The notes beneath the pieces are model-generated. The model did no database searches. It saw only the letters and a list, made by a program, of their open reading frames with translations, and was not told where the DNA came from. A stretch of 64,000 nucleotides of DNA, taken from the NCBI RefSeq assembly GCF_011043775.1, contig NZ_JAAKXY010000004.1, forward strand, positions 1-64,000. Direction: 5' to 3'. The position numbers and the translations under genes were made by a program. Positions 24,822 through 32,929 of this stretch are shown here, piece by piece (the stretch's first letter is position 1; each line of letters opens with the position of its first letter). This DNA comes from Natronolimnobius sp. AArcel1 (lineage in GTDB: Archaea > Halobacteriota > Halobacteria > Halobacteriales > Natrialbaceae).

Positions 24822-26504
24822 ATGCCCAAACACGACGCGGATGATAGCGACAGCGACGACGCACTTACCTTCCGACGACGCCCGGTTTTGGGTTCGATCG
24901 GTGCTGCTGGCGTCGCTGGCGCGCTTGGACTTTCTATTGATACGGGACGCGCCGCATCGATTGCACAGGACGGCGACTGGGAAGCTGATGCTGAGGAACG
25001 CATCGAAGAACACCGGACTGCAGACCTCGAGGTGACGGTCACCGACGCTGATGGGGCTGAACTCGACGGGGCCGAGGTTGAGGTTGCGATGCAAGAGCAC
25101 GAGTACGATTTCGGGACGATGATCCACGCGGAGTTCCTGACCGAGGGGACCGAGTGGGGCGGACCGATGACGGCCCCGGACGGCAGCGAGTACGACGAAG
25201 ACGACCAACAGGAGTACGAAGAGACCGTCGAGGAGCTATTCAACATGGTCGTCTTCGAGAATCTCCACAAGTGGGGCCAGTGGGAAGATAACCAGGAAAT
25301 TGCTGACAACGCTGTCGACTGGGCAGTCGACCACGACATGGACATCCGCGGTCACGTCGCCTTGTGGGGAAACATCGATGCGCACGCGATTCCTGCGGAC
25401 GTCGTTGAGGCGATGGGCGTCGAGTGGGAAGACGGCGGCGCGACCGATCCCGACCACGACCCCGAGTACGTCGTCGAGCGGTCGATGGACCACATCGAGG
25501 ACATCATCAGCCACTACGGCGACGACATCACCGAGTGGGAGATCAAAAACGAGGTCCTGCACGAGCCCGATATGATTCGGGCCGTCGAAGGCGACGGCGC
25601 TGACGACGACTCTGTCGATCACCTCGAGGCCGAGATTCTGGGCGACTGGTACGAGAAGGGCCAGGAAGTCGCTGATGAGTATGGCGTCGATATCGCGGTC
25701 AACGACTACAACACGCTCGAGGGAGGGTATCAGGACGAACAGGACGAGTACGAGCGCCAGATCGACTACCTGGTCAACGACCGTGATATTGATCTCGACG
25801 GGATCGGCTTCCAGTGTCACTTCGCTGCAAGCGAGATGCTCGAGCCGGACGAGATTATGGACAACCTCGAGCAGTTCGAGGACTACGGTGCGGGCTTCCG
25901 TGCGACGGAGTTCGACACGTTCCAGGAGTGGGACGAAGAGTGGGAGGATCCCGAAGAGCAAGGCGAATACCTCCACACGTTCTTGAAGACCTGGTTCAGC
26001 CATCCAAACACCGACTCGTTCCTTGTGTGGGGGCACTGGGACGGCGTCCACTGGGGGCCAGATCAGGGCCACGACCCAGACGGCGTGCTGTTCGATCACG
26101 ACTGGAACCCCAAGCCGGCGTACGACTACTACACCGACCTTGTCTTCGATGAGTGGTGGACTGAGGAGTCCGGCGAAACCAATGGCGGATCCTACACGAC
26201 GACTGGCTTCAAAGGCGAGTACGAAATTACCGCGAGCTACGACGGTGCGGAAACGACGACGACCGCGACGCTTTCCGACGATGGCGAGACCGTCGAACTC
26301 GAGATTGATGCGGACGGCATGGACGACTCAGAGCCAGCCGACGATTCGGCCGACGAACCAGCCGATGACAGTGACGATACGGGAGCGAGCGACGACGGTG
26401 ACGACGGCGACGGCATCCCTGGCCTGGGAATCGTCTCCTCACTGGCCGCCCTTTCGGGGCTTGCCGGCTACGCGCTTCGACGCGGTGGTGAAGACGAGTC
26501 CTAA
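24822..26504 (+). CDS. Secreted GH10 endo-beta-1,4-xylanase with PGF-CTERM-like anchor
   Basis: A 560-residue exported xylanase. The N-terminus has an arginine-rich Tat-like motif (FRRRPVLGSIGAAG, about residues 18-31). An N-terminal strand region (residues 55-100) leads into the TIM barrel. The acid/base is Glu244 in EWEIKNEV and the nucleophile Glu363 in ATEFDTF. After the barrel comes a beta-rich module (about 450-510), an Asp-rich linker, and a C-terminal IPGLGIVSSLAALSGLAGY-type helix followed by Arg, which fits a PGF-CTERM (archaeosortase) signal with Leu in place of Phe. It probably acts at the cell surface. The next GH10 gene follows 60 bases downstream. Confidence 0.92.
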   Translation: MPKHDADDSDSDDALTFRRRPVLGSIGAAGVAGALGLSIDTGRAASIAQDGDWEADAEERIEEHRTADLEVTVTDADGAELDGAEVEVAMQEHEYDFGTMIHAEFLTEGTEWGGPMTAPDGSEYDEDDQQEYEETVEELFNMVVFENLHKWGQWEDNQEIADNAVDWAVDHDMDIRGHVALWGNIDAHAIPADVVEAMGVEWEDGGATDPDHDPEYVVERSMDHIEDIISHYGDDITEWEIKNEVLHEPDMIRAVEGDGADDDSVDHLEAEILGDWYEKGQEVADEYGVDIAVNDYNTLEGGYQDEQDEYERQIDYLVNDRDIDLDGIGFQCHFAASEMLEPDEIMDNLEQFEDYGAGFRATEFDTFQEWDEEWEDPEEQGEYLHTFLKTWFSHPNTDSFLVWGHWDGVHWGPDQGHDPDGVLFDHDWNPKPAYDYYTDLVFDEWWTEESGETNGGSYTTTGFKGEYEITASYDGAETTTTATLSDDGETVELEIDADGMDDSEPADDSADEPADDSDDTGASDDGDDGDGIPGLGIVSSLAALSGLAGYALRRGGEDES

Positions 26505-26564
26505 CGCAAAATTATCATTAACATATAGAAACGTTATAGGAGGCTGAACCGAGACGACCCAGTA

Positions 26565-28079
26565 ATGGGTGACGAAACCACAGCGGGCGATTCGTCGCGG
26601 CAACGTTCCATGCTCCGCCGGCCGTTTCTTGGCGCAGTTGGGGCGTGCAGCGGGCTCGGTATTGCTAGCGCACTTGGACTCTCTCGTACCGATTCAGTAC
26701 GCGCGACACAGGACGACGACGAGGAAACGGACTGGGAAGCCGAAGCTGACGAACGCATCGAAGAGCATCGAACAACGGACCTCGAGGTGCGAGTCGTCGA
26801 CCGCAACGGCGATCCGATCGACGGCGCGGACGTCGATATCACGATGTCCGAACACGAGTACGGCTTCGGGACCGCTGTCAACGCGGGCACGCTACTCGAG
26901 GAGACTGAACCCGGCGACGAGTACCACGAGCACATTCCCGAGTTGTTCAACAAGGCCGTCCTCGAGAACCAACACAAGTGGCGGTTTTTTGAGGATGATC
27001 AGGACCTAGCCGACGAGGCGACTGAGTGGATTCTCGAGCAGGATCTCGAACTGCGCGGCCACACCTGTCTGTGGGCGAGTGTCGACTCGGCTGCGGTTCC
27101 AGAGGACGTGGTTTCGGCGATGGGCCGGGAGTGGGATGAAGGCGATGTGACTGATCCCGAGGAAGATCCCGACCACGTCTTAGAGCGAGCAACCGAACAC
27201 CTCGAGACGATCATGGAACACTACGGCGACGACATTACCGAGTGGGACGTGGTCAATGAGGCTGTCAACGAGCCGGGATTCATCCGCACAATCGACGGCG
27301 TCAACAGGGGCTTCGAAGGACCAACCCTCGCAGAGTGGTACCAGCGTGCGGCCGAAATCGGGGACGAATACGACGTCGGTGTCGACGTCAACGACTACAA
27401 CGTCCTCGTCGGTCCAAACCAGGGCACGCGGGAGTTCTATCAGGACCAGATCGAGTTCCTGCGCGAGGAAGGCGTCGACCTCGACGGAATCGGACTACAG
27501 TGTCACTTTAGCGAGGGGAACACCTTGGACTCTGAGCAGGTCATGGACGGCATCGATCTGTATGCCGATTACGACGCGGACGTTCGAATCACGGAGTTCG
27601 ACACCGAAGGCGGCTCGTGGGACGACAACGAAAAGGCCGACTATCTCCACATGTTCCTCAAAACGGTCTTCAGCCATCCCGCGACGACCGACTTCGTCAT
27701 GTGGGGCTTCTGGGACGGCCGTCACTGGTACGACGACGCCCCCCTGTTCTACGAGGACTGGGAGCCAAAACCCGGCTACGACGCCTACACCAACCTCGTC
27801 TTCGACGAATGGTGGACCGACGAAGACGGCCAGACCGACAGCGGCGTCTACGAAACGCAGGCGTTCCACGGCGAGTACGAACTGAGCGCAAGCTATGAAG
27901 ACGAGAGCGCCTCGACAACGACCACCATTACCGGCGAGGACGAAACCATCGAACTCGAGTTAGACAACGAGGCGGGCGAAGACAGTATCCCCGGCTTCGG
28001 CGTCGGTGCGGCACTTGCCGGCCTCGCCGGGCTTGCGGGCTATGCCTGGCTTCGCGACGGCGACGCAGAAACGGCGTAA
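26565..28079 (+). CDS. Secreted GH10 endo-beta-1,4-xylanase with PGF-CTERM anchor
   Basis: A 504-residue paralogue of the upstream xylanase. The Tat-like N-terminus has MLRRPFLGAVGA (about residues 16-27). The catalytic barrel has acid/base Glu232 in WDVVNEAV and nucleophile Glu344 in ITEFDTE. A beta-rich module (about 415-470, SGVYETQAFHGEYELSA) follows, and the C-terminus is IPGFGVGAALAGLAGLAGYA plus a short charged tail, a canonical PGF-CTERM for archaeosortase A processing and lipid attachment. It follows the first gene by 60 bases. A TATA-like GTTATA at about 26533 allows its own leaderless transcript, so operon or independent expression are both possible. Confidence 0.92.
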   Translation: MGDETTAGDSSRQRSMLRRPFLGAVGACSGLGIASALGLSRTDSVRATQDDDEETDWEAEADERIEEHRTTDLEVRVVDRNGDPIDGADVDITMSEHEYGFGTAVNAGTLLEETEPGDEYHEHIPELFNKAVLENQHKWRFFEDDQDLADEATEWILEQDLELRGHTCLWASVDSAAVPEDVVSAMGREWDEGDVTDPEEDPDHVLERATEHLETIMEHYGDDITEWDVVNEAVNEPGFIRTIDGVNRGFEGPTLAEWYQRAAEIGDEYDVGVDVNDYNVLVGPNQGTREFYQDQIEFLREEGVDLDGIGLQCHFSEGNTLDSEQVMDGIDLYADYDADVRITEFDTEGGSWDDNEKADYLHMFLKTVFSHPATTDFVMWGFWDGRHWYDDAPLFYEDWEPKPGYDAYTNLVFDEWWTDEDGQTDSGVYETQAFHGEYELSASYEDESASTTTTITGEDETIELELDNEAGEDSIPGFGVGAALAGLAGLAGYAWLRDGDAETA

Positions 28080-28127
28080 GCACCATACTCGATCCGTCTC
28101 ACATTTCGAGTCTTCTCAGCAACACTG

Positions 28128-28133
28128 CAAAAA
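28128..28133 (-). terminator. T-run after the cytoplasmic GH10 gene
   Basis: A GTTTTTG run on the minus strand about 20 bases past the stop at 28153. Confidence 0.35.
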
Positions 28134-28152
28134 CGGCTGTTGATCGGCGGTA

Positions 28153-29127
28153 TTAGTACTCCTCGAGGCCTTCTTTCACGGCGTCGTAGGCCGGCTTCTC
28201 GCCGTAGCGGCCATCGAACAGCAGCGGGTCGCCGGTGTAGCGCTGGCCGAAGTCCTTGAAGCCACGGATCCAGGAACTGCCGTCGTGGACGCCCCACGTG
28301 ACGAGATTGTCACAGCCAACATCAAGACAGGTCTCGACGACCTCGCGATAGTATTCGGCTTGTTCCTCGAGTGGGTTTTCGGGTTCCTCGCCGTCGTGGA
28401 AGGCGACATCCATCTCGGTGATGTGGACCTCGAGGCCGAGCTCTTGGAAGCGCTGGATGTTCTCCGCGATGGATTCTGGATCTGGCCAGTCGCCCAGTGC
28501 GTGGAGTTGGAGCCCAACACCGTCGATTGGGACGTCATCCTCGAGCAGTCCTTCGACTAAGTCGTAGATCGCGTCGGATTTCTCATTGATCTCGTCTGCG
28601 CCGTAGTCGTTGTAGAAGAGGTCGGCGTCGGTGACCTCGTCGGCCCAACGGAAGGCATCGGCGATGTAGTCCTCACCGAGGCCGTCGGACCAGACCGTCC
28701 GGCGCATCGAACCGTCGTCGTCGACGGCCTCGTTGACGACATCCCAGGCGTCGATTTTCGCGCGATACCGCCCGGCGACGGTATGAATGTGATCTCGCAG
28801 GAACGTTCGGAGTTGCTCGTCCGTGTAGTCCCACGCCTGGAACCAGTCGGGTTTCTGGTTGTGCCAGACGAGCGTGTGCCCGCGCACGTACATGTCGTTT
28901 TCGACGCCGAAGTTGACGATAGCGTCGCCGTTCTTGAAGTCGTAGGTATGTCGCGACGGGCGCAGTCGCGTCATCTTCAGGGCGTTTTCAGGTGTTACGG
29001 CGTTGAACTCCTCTGCAACGGTTTTCCAGTAACTCGGGTCGACGCGGAGCGCGTTGGGGTCGAGCGCCGCACCGATAGTAAACTCCTGTGCATCAGCAGC
29101 ATCACGAAGCGTTGCCTGCTCTGACAT
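28153..29127 (-). CDS. Cytoplasmic GH10 xylanase / xylo-oligosaccharidase
   Basis: A 324-residue single-domain GH10 enzyme with no signal peptide, no linker and no anchor. The barrel begins almost at the N-terminus (FTIGAALDPNAL). Visible motifs: GHTLVWHNQKPDW, acid/base Glu133 in WDVVNEAVDDD, and nucleophile Glu238 in ITEMDV. Signal-less GH10 enzymes in xylan-utilising bacteria hydrolyse imported xylo-oligosaccharides, which fits the ABC importer here. It is the only one of the five GH10 proteins of compact classical type; the other four share an extra N-terminal strand region and C-terminal module. The start at 29127 (MSEQATLRDA) avoids a non-haloarchaeal-looking extension. Confidence 0.92.
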   Translation of the reverse strand: MSEQATLRDAADAQEFTIGAALDPNALRVDPSYWKTVAEEFNAVTPENALKMTRLRPSRHTYDFKNGDAIVNFGVENDMYVRGHTLVWHNQKPDWFQAWDYTDEQLRTFLRDHIHTVAGRYRAKIDAWDVVNEAVDDDGSMRRTVWSDGLGEDYIADAFRWADEVTDADLFYNDYGADEINEKSDAIYDLVEGLLEDDVPIDGVGLQLHALGDWPDPESIAENIQRFQELGLEVHITEMDVAFHDGEEPENPLEEQAEYYREVVETCLDVGCDNLVTWGVHDGSSWIRGFKDFGQRYTGDPLLFDGRYGEKPAYDAVKEGLEEY

Positions 29128-29227
29128 TGAGCGAACAGAGGGAACGGATCGCATAAAACGTAGGGGTCCCGGCAGAGCCCACCCGACAGGCACAAGGGTT
29201 GTATAGTTGCTTTTCAAATGGCCTGCC

Positions 29228-29470
29228 ATGAGCACAACAGCGACACAGAAAAAGTTCGCCCGCGGGGCAATGTTGATCTCCGTGATCATTGGCATCATCG
29301 GATTGATGTATTTCACTACGCGTGGGGAGGTGGTGACCGGTCTCGTCGTCGGCACGCTGTTCGGAGTCGGCGGCTACTGGGAGTACAAACGACGCATTCG
29401 CGACCTCGAGCAAGCGGACATGGGTGGTGCCGAGCGCGATCCGTTCGAAGAGCGAGAGCGCCGCCGGTGA
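29228..29470 (+). CDS. Small two-helix membrane protein, unknown function
   Basis: An 80-residue protein starting MSTTATQKKFARGAML, with two hydrophobic helices (about 14-30 and 37-52) and a strongly charged C-terminal tail rich in Arg and Glu. Such proteins are common in haloarchaea without known function. It sits between the divergent cytoplasmic GH10 gene and uxaC, 78 bases before the latter. Confidence 0.65.
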   Translation: MSTTATQKKFARGAMLISVIIGIIGLMYFTTRGEVVTGLVVGTLFGVGGYWEYKRRIRDLEQADMGGAERDPFEERERRR

Positions 29471-29548
29471 CCGGCAAAAGCGCCATCGTCGCCGCTCGAA
29501 CACGCCGATCCGCAGGATTATAGTCGCCCCCCAGCGAACCGGTGGCGT

Positions 29549-30913
29549 ATGAGTTTCCTCGACGACGACTACCTCCTCGAGACCGATGCCGCACGCGAGT
29601 TGTACGCTGCAATCGAAGACCTGCCAATTATCGATCCCCACACCCACGCCGACGTTGCCGAAATCGTCGACAACGACGGCTGGGACGATATCTGGGAAGT
29701 CGAAGCCGCCACGGATCACTACGTCTGGGCGCTGATGCGAAACTGCGGCATCGACGAGGACCTGATCACCGGCGACGCCGACAACCGCGAGAAGTGGAAC
29801 GTGCTCGCTGAAGTTTTCCCGCAGTTCGCTGGGAACCCGACGTATGAGTGGGTTCACCTTGACCTCAAACGTCGATTCGGCATCGACGAACAGATCTCCG
29901 CCGAGACGGCCGACGAGATCTGGGCGGAGACGAAATCCCAACTCGAGACCGACGACATGCGGCCCCAGCAACTCCTCGCGGAGATGGATGTCGAAGTCGT
30001 CGGCAGCACCGACGATCCGACGGACGACCTCGAATACCACGAGCGCGCCGCCGAAGAACTCGAGGGCGTCGACCTCGTCCCGACCTGGCGGGCCGACCGC
30101 GCCGTCAAAATCGACCAACCGGAGTGGACCGACTTCGTCGCCGAACTCGAGGACGCAACCGAGATCAGCACTGACGACTTCGACGGCTTTCTGGCTGCAC
30201 TCGAGGCCTCTCACGACTATTTCGACGCCCGTGGCTGTCGGGCCTGCGATCTCGGCCTCGAACAGCCCGTTTCGCGACCCGTCAGCGACGAACGCGCACG
30301 CGAGGTGTACCAGCAGGCACTCGCCGGTGGCTCGCTTTCCGAGCGCGAAGTCGGTGACTTCATGGCCTACATTACGGCGTTCGTCGGCGAGTTAAACGCC
30401 GAGAAAAGCTGGGTCACCCAGTTGCACATCGGTCCCGTCCGCAACTACCGCAACTCGCTGTTCGAGCAGTTGGGCCCCGCGGCCGGCGGCGATATCTCCA
30501 CGCAGGACGTCGATATCGTCAAGCCACTCGAGCACTTCGTCAATCGCTTCGACGACGAGATGGACATCATCCTCTACACAATCGATCCAACTCACTATCC
30601 GTCGATGGCGACGATGGCTCGCGTCTTCCCGAACGTAACCATCGGCCCCGCCTGGTGGTTCAACGACAGCCCGTTCGGCATGGAACAGCAACTCGAGTAC
30701 GTCGGCACAGTTGAGTTGCTCTCCCAGCACGCCGGGATGGTCAGTGACTCGCGAAAACTGCTGTCGTATGGGTCGCGCTTCGAGATGTTCCGGCGCTCGC
30801 TTGCAAACGTCGTCGGGAAACAGGTCGAGCGCGGACAGGTGCCGATGGACGTGGCACAGGATCTGGTCGAACGACTGGCCTACGACCGGCCGAACGAACT
30901 GTACGAGCTCTAA
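29549..30913 (+). CDS. uxaC: Glucuronate (uronate) isomerase
   Basis: A 454-residue enzyme of the uronate isomerase family (amidohydrolase-like barrel) interconverting D-glucuronate and D-fructuronate. Diagnostic segments are IIDPHTHAD (about residues 27-35), the GPAWWFNDSPFGM motif near residue 370 and SYGSRFEMFRRSLANVVG near 408-425. Its substrate would be glucuronate released by the GH67 enzyme. No fructuronate reductase, mannonate dehydratase or KDG kinase is visible in the window, so the rest of the uronate branch must lie elsewhere. Confidence 0.93.
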   Translation: MSFLDDDYLLETDAARELYAAIEDLPIIDPHTHADVAEIVDNDGWDDIWEVEAATDHYVWALMRNCGIDEDLITGDADNREKWNVLAEVFPQFAGNPTYEWVHLDLKRRFGIDEQISAETADEIWAETKSQLETDDMRPQQLLAEMDVEVVGSTDDPTDDLEYHERAAEELEGVDLVPTWRADRAVKIDQPEWTDFVAELEDATEISTDDFDGFLAALEASHDYFDARGCRACDLGLEQPVSRPVSDERAREVYQQALAGGSLSEREVGDFMAYITAFVGELNAEKSWVTQLHIGPVRNYRNSLFEQLGPAAGGDISTQDVDIVKPLEHFVNRFDDEMDIILYTIDPTHYPSMATMARVFPNVTIGPAWWFNDSPFGMEQQLEYVGTVELLSQHAGMVSDSRKLLSYGSRFEMFRRSLANVVGKQVERGQVPMDVAQDLVERLAYDRPNELYEL

Positions 30914-31064
30914 GCGTCCGGACTCGAGGGCTGTTTCTGCCGTCTCGCCGGTGACCTGTTGCTGTTGGCCCCTTTTCCTCTGTACGTCGCTACGCAGGAA
31001 CAGTGGGTTCCGGCGCTCGAGTCGCTGTTCGAACCGCAACGTGTGGCTCGCCTGATTACGCGAC

Positions 31065-31070
31065 AAAAAA
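31065..31070 (-). terminator. T-run after the CBM-bearing GH10 gene
   Basis: TTTTTT on the minus strand, about 30 bases beyond the stop at 31099. Confidence 0.4.
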
Positions 31071-31098
31071 GCGGATTCTGTGATGCCAACAGACTGCG

Positions 31099-32802
31099 CT
31101 ACACTTCGTCCCAGGGGCCCCACTCGTCTGCGCCCGGTTCCTGATTTTGCGTGTGCCACTGGGCTTCCCAATTGGTGCCGTCCCAACTTACTCGGTCGCC
31201 GTCTGTGTAGACCTCGTCTGCGTCCCACTCGGGGTAGTCTCCATCGTCGTTGTCGTCATCGTCGTCATCGCCGTTGTCGCCATTATCACCGTTCCCAGGA
31301 TCATCGCCGTTCCCATCGCCTTCGACGGTGATTTCGACCGTCGTCGTTCCGTCGGCGTCAGTCACTGACACCGTCTCCGTCGTCGAATCGTCGTCGGTCG
31401 AGACGGTGACTTCGTGCTCGCCAAGGAACGCCGTCGTTTCGTAGACGCCGTCGTCGCTCGCCCCGGACTCGTCGGTCCACCATTCGTCGAAGACAAGGTC
31501 TGTGTAGGCGTCGTAGCCGGGCTTTTCGTTCCAGTCCTCGTCGAACAGTGGTGCATCTGCATCCGAGCCGTCGTACTCAGGACCCCAGTGAACGCCATCC
31601 CAGTGACCCCAGACGAGGAATGCGTCGGTGTTGGGGTGGCTGAACCACGTCTTCATGAACTCATAGAGGTACTCGCCCTGCTCATCAGGTGAGGACCAGT
31701 TGCCCTGGAACGTATCGAACTCGGTTGCGCGAAAACCCGCGCCGTAGCCTTCGAACTGCTCGAGGCCGTCCAGAACCTCGTCTGGCTCGAGTGTTTCGTC
31801 ACTGGCGAAGTGACACTGGAAACCGATCCCGTCGAGATCGATGTCCCGGTCATTAACGAGGTAGTCGATCTGGCGCTCGTAGTCATCGCGCGTGTCCTGA
31901 TACGGGCCGACGAGAACGTTGAAGTCGTTGACGGCAATGTCAACGCCGTACTCGTCGGCGACTTCTTCGGCGTATTCATACCAGTCGCCCAGAATCTCGG
32001 CTTCGACGGGATCTGCGTCTTCGCCTTCGACAGCCTCAATCATCGCTGTTTCGTGGATCACTTCGTTTTTGACCTCCCACTCGCTGACGTCGTCGCCATA
32101 GTGGCTGATGATGTCCTCGATGTGGTCCATCGCTTCGGAGACGACGTAGTCCGGATCGGGATCGGCATCACCCGCTTCGTCCCACTCGCTCGCCCACGGA
32201 TCGCCCATCGCCTCGACGACTCGTGGCGGGACGGCGTAACCGTCGATGTTGCCCCACAACGCGACGTGGCCGCGAACGTCCATCTCTCGATCGATGGCCC
32301 AGTCGACGGCTGCGTCCGCGATATCGACGTTATCCTCCCAGAGATACCACTTATGTACGTTCTCGAGGACGACCATGTTGAACAGGTCCTCGACGGTCTC
32401 TTCGTACTCGGCTTGATCCTCGGGTGTGTGCATCTCCTCGCCCCACTCGGCCTGGTCGATGAGGAACTCCGCGTGGATCATCGTCCCGAAATCGTACTCG
32501 TGGTCTTGTTGTTCAATCTCGACAGTTGCTCCATCAACTGCTGATCCATCCGGATTGACGACATCGACCTCGAGATCGCCCGTTCGGTACTCCTCAATCC
32601 GATCCTCAGCTGCGTCCTCCCAGTCGCCCGCTTGCTGTGCGCCGACTGTTCCGGGGACGCCGGCACCGACGCCTAACCCGCCGAGCAATCCTGCGATACC
32701 GACCGACCGCAGGTAGTCTCGCCGCTCGAGTCGTCCGATGGTGTCGCCTGTGAGTTGATTCCCGCTCGAGTTGCTTCTCTGATTGCTATCATCATCGGTC
32801 AT
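31099..32802 (-). CDS. Secreted GH10 xylanase with C-terminal CBM5/12-like module
   Basis: A 567-residue Tat-exported xylanase. The signal motif is LERRDYLRSVGIAG (about residues 25-38). The barrel carries acid/base Glu247 in EWEVKNEV and nucleophile Glu361 in ATEFDTF, and is closest in style to the first GH10 (24822). A beta-rich module (about 450-500) is followed by an Asn/Gly/Asp linker and a terminal module of about 45 residues, YPEWDADEVYTDGDRVSW...EAQWHTQNQEPG...WGPW, with the spacing of CBM5/12 chitin/cellulose-binding modules. It has no PGF-CTERM, so it is probably released and held to the polysaccharide by its CBM. The TATA-like region at 32834-32846 gives a leader of about 10 bases. 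Confidence 0.9.
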   Translation of the reverse strand: MTDDDSNQRSNSSGNQLTGDTIGRLERRDYLRSVGIAGLLGGLGVGAGVPGTVGAQQAGDWEDAAEDRIEEYRTGDLEVDVVNPDGSAVDGATVEIEQQDHEYDFGTMIHAEFLIDQAEWGEEMHTPEDQAEYEETVEDLFNMVVLENVHKWYLWEDNVDIADAAVDWAIDREMDVRGHVALWGNIDGYAVPPRVVEAMGDPWASEWDEAGDADPDPDYVVSEAMDHIEDIISHYGDDVSEWEVKNEVIHETAMIEAVEGEDADPVEAEILGDWYEYAEEVADEYGVDIAVNDFNVLVGPYQDTRDDYERQIDYLVNDRDIDLDGIGFQCHFASDETLEPDEVLDGLEQFEGYGAGFRATEFDTFQGNWSSPDEQGEYLYEFMKTWFSHPNTDAFLVWGHWDGVHWGPEYDGSDADAPLFDEDWNEKPGYDAYTDLVFDEWWTDESGASDDGVYETTAFLGEHEVTVSTDDDSTTETVSVTDADGTTTVEITVEGDGNGDDPGNGDNGDNGDDDDDDNDDGDYPEWDADEVYTDGDRVSWDGTNWEAQWHTQNQEPGADEWGPWDEV

Positions 32803-32911
32803 TGGTATGCCCCACAATCACACGCATCGTCAATTATAATAAATGTTATTTCGAGCAGATTATAATATTTGCTTGAATGTTGTTTGAGAAAATATCCGAG
32901 TGCAGACGACG

Positions 32912-32917
32912 AAAAAA
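32912..32917 (-). terminator. T-run after the multidomain GH10 gene
   Basis: TTTTTT on the minus strand, 13 bases past the stop at 32930. Confidence 0.4.
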
Positions 32918-32929
32918 CGGTTCGCGGCG

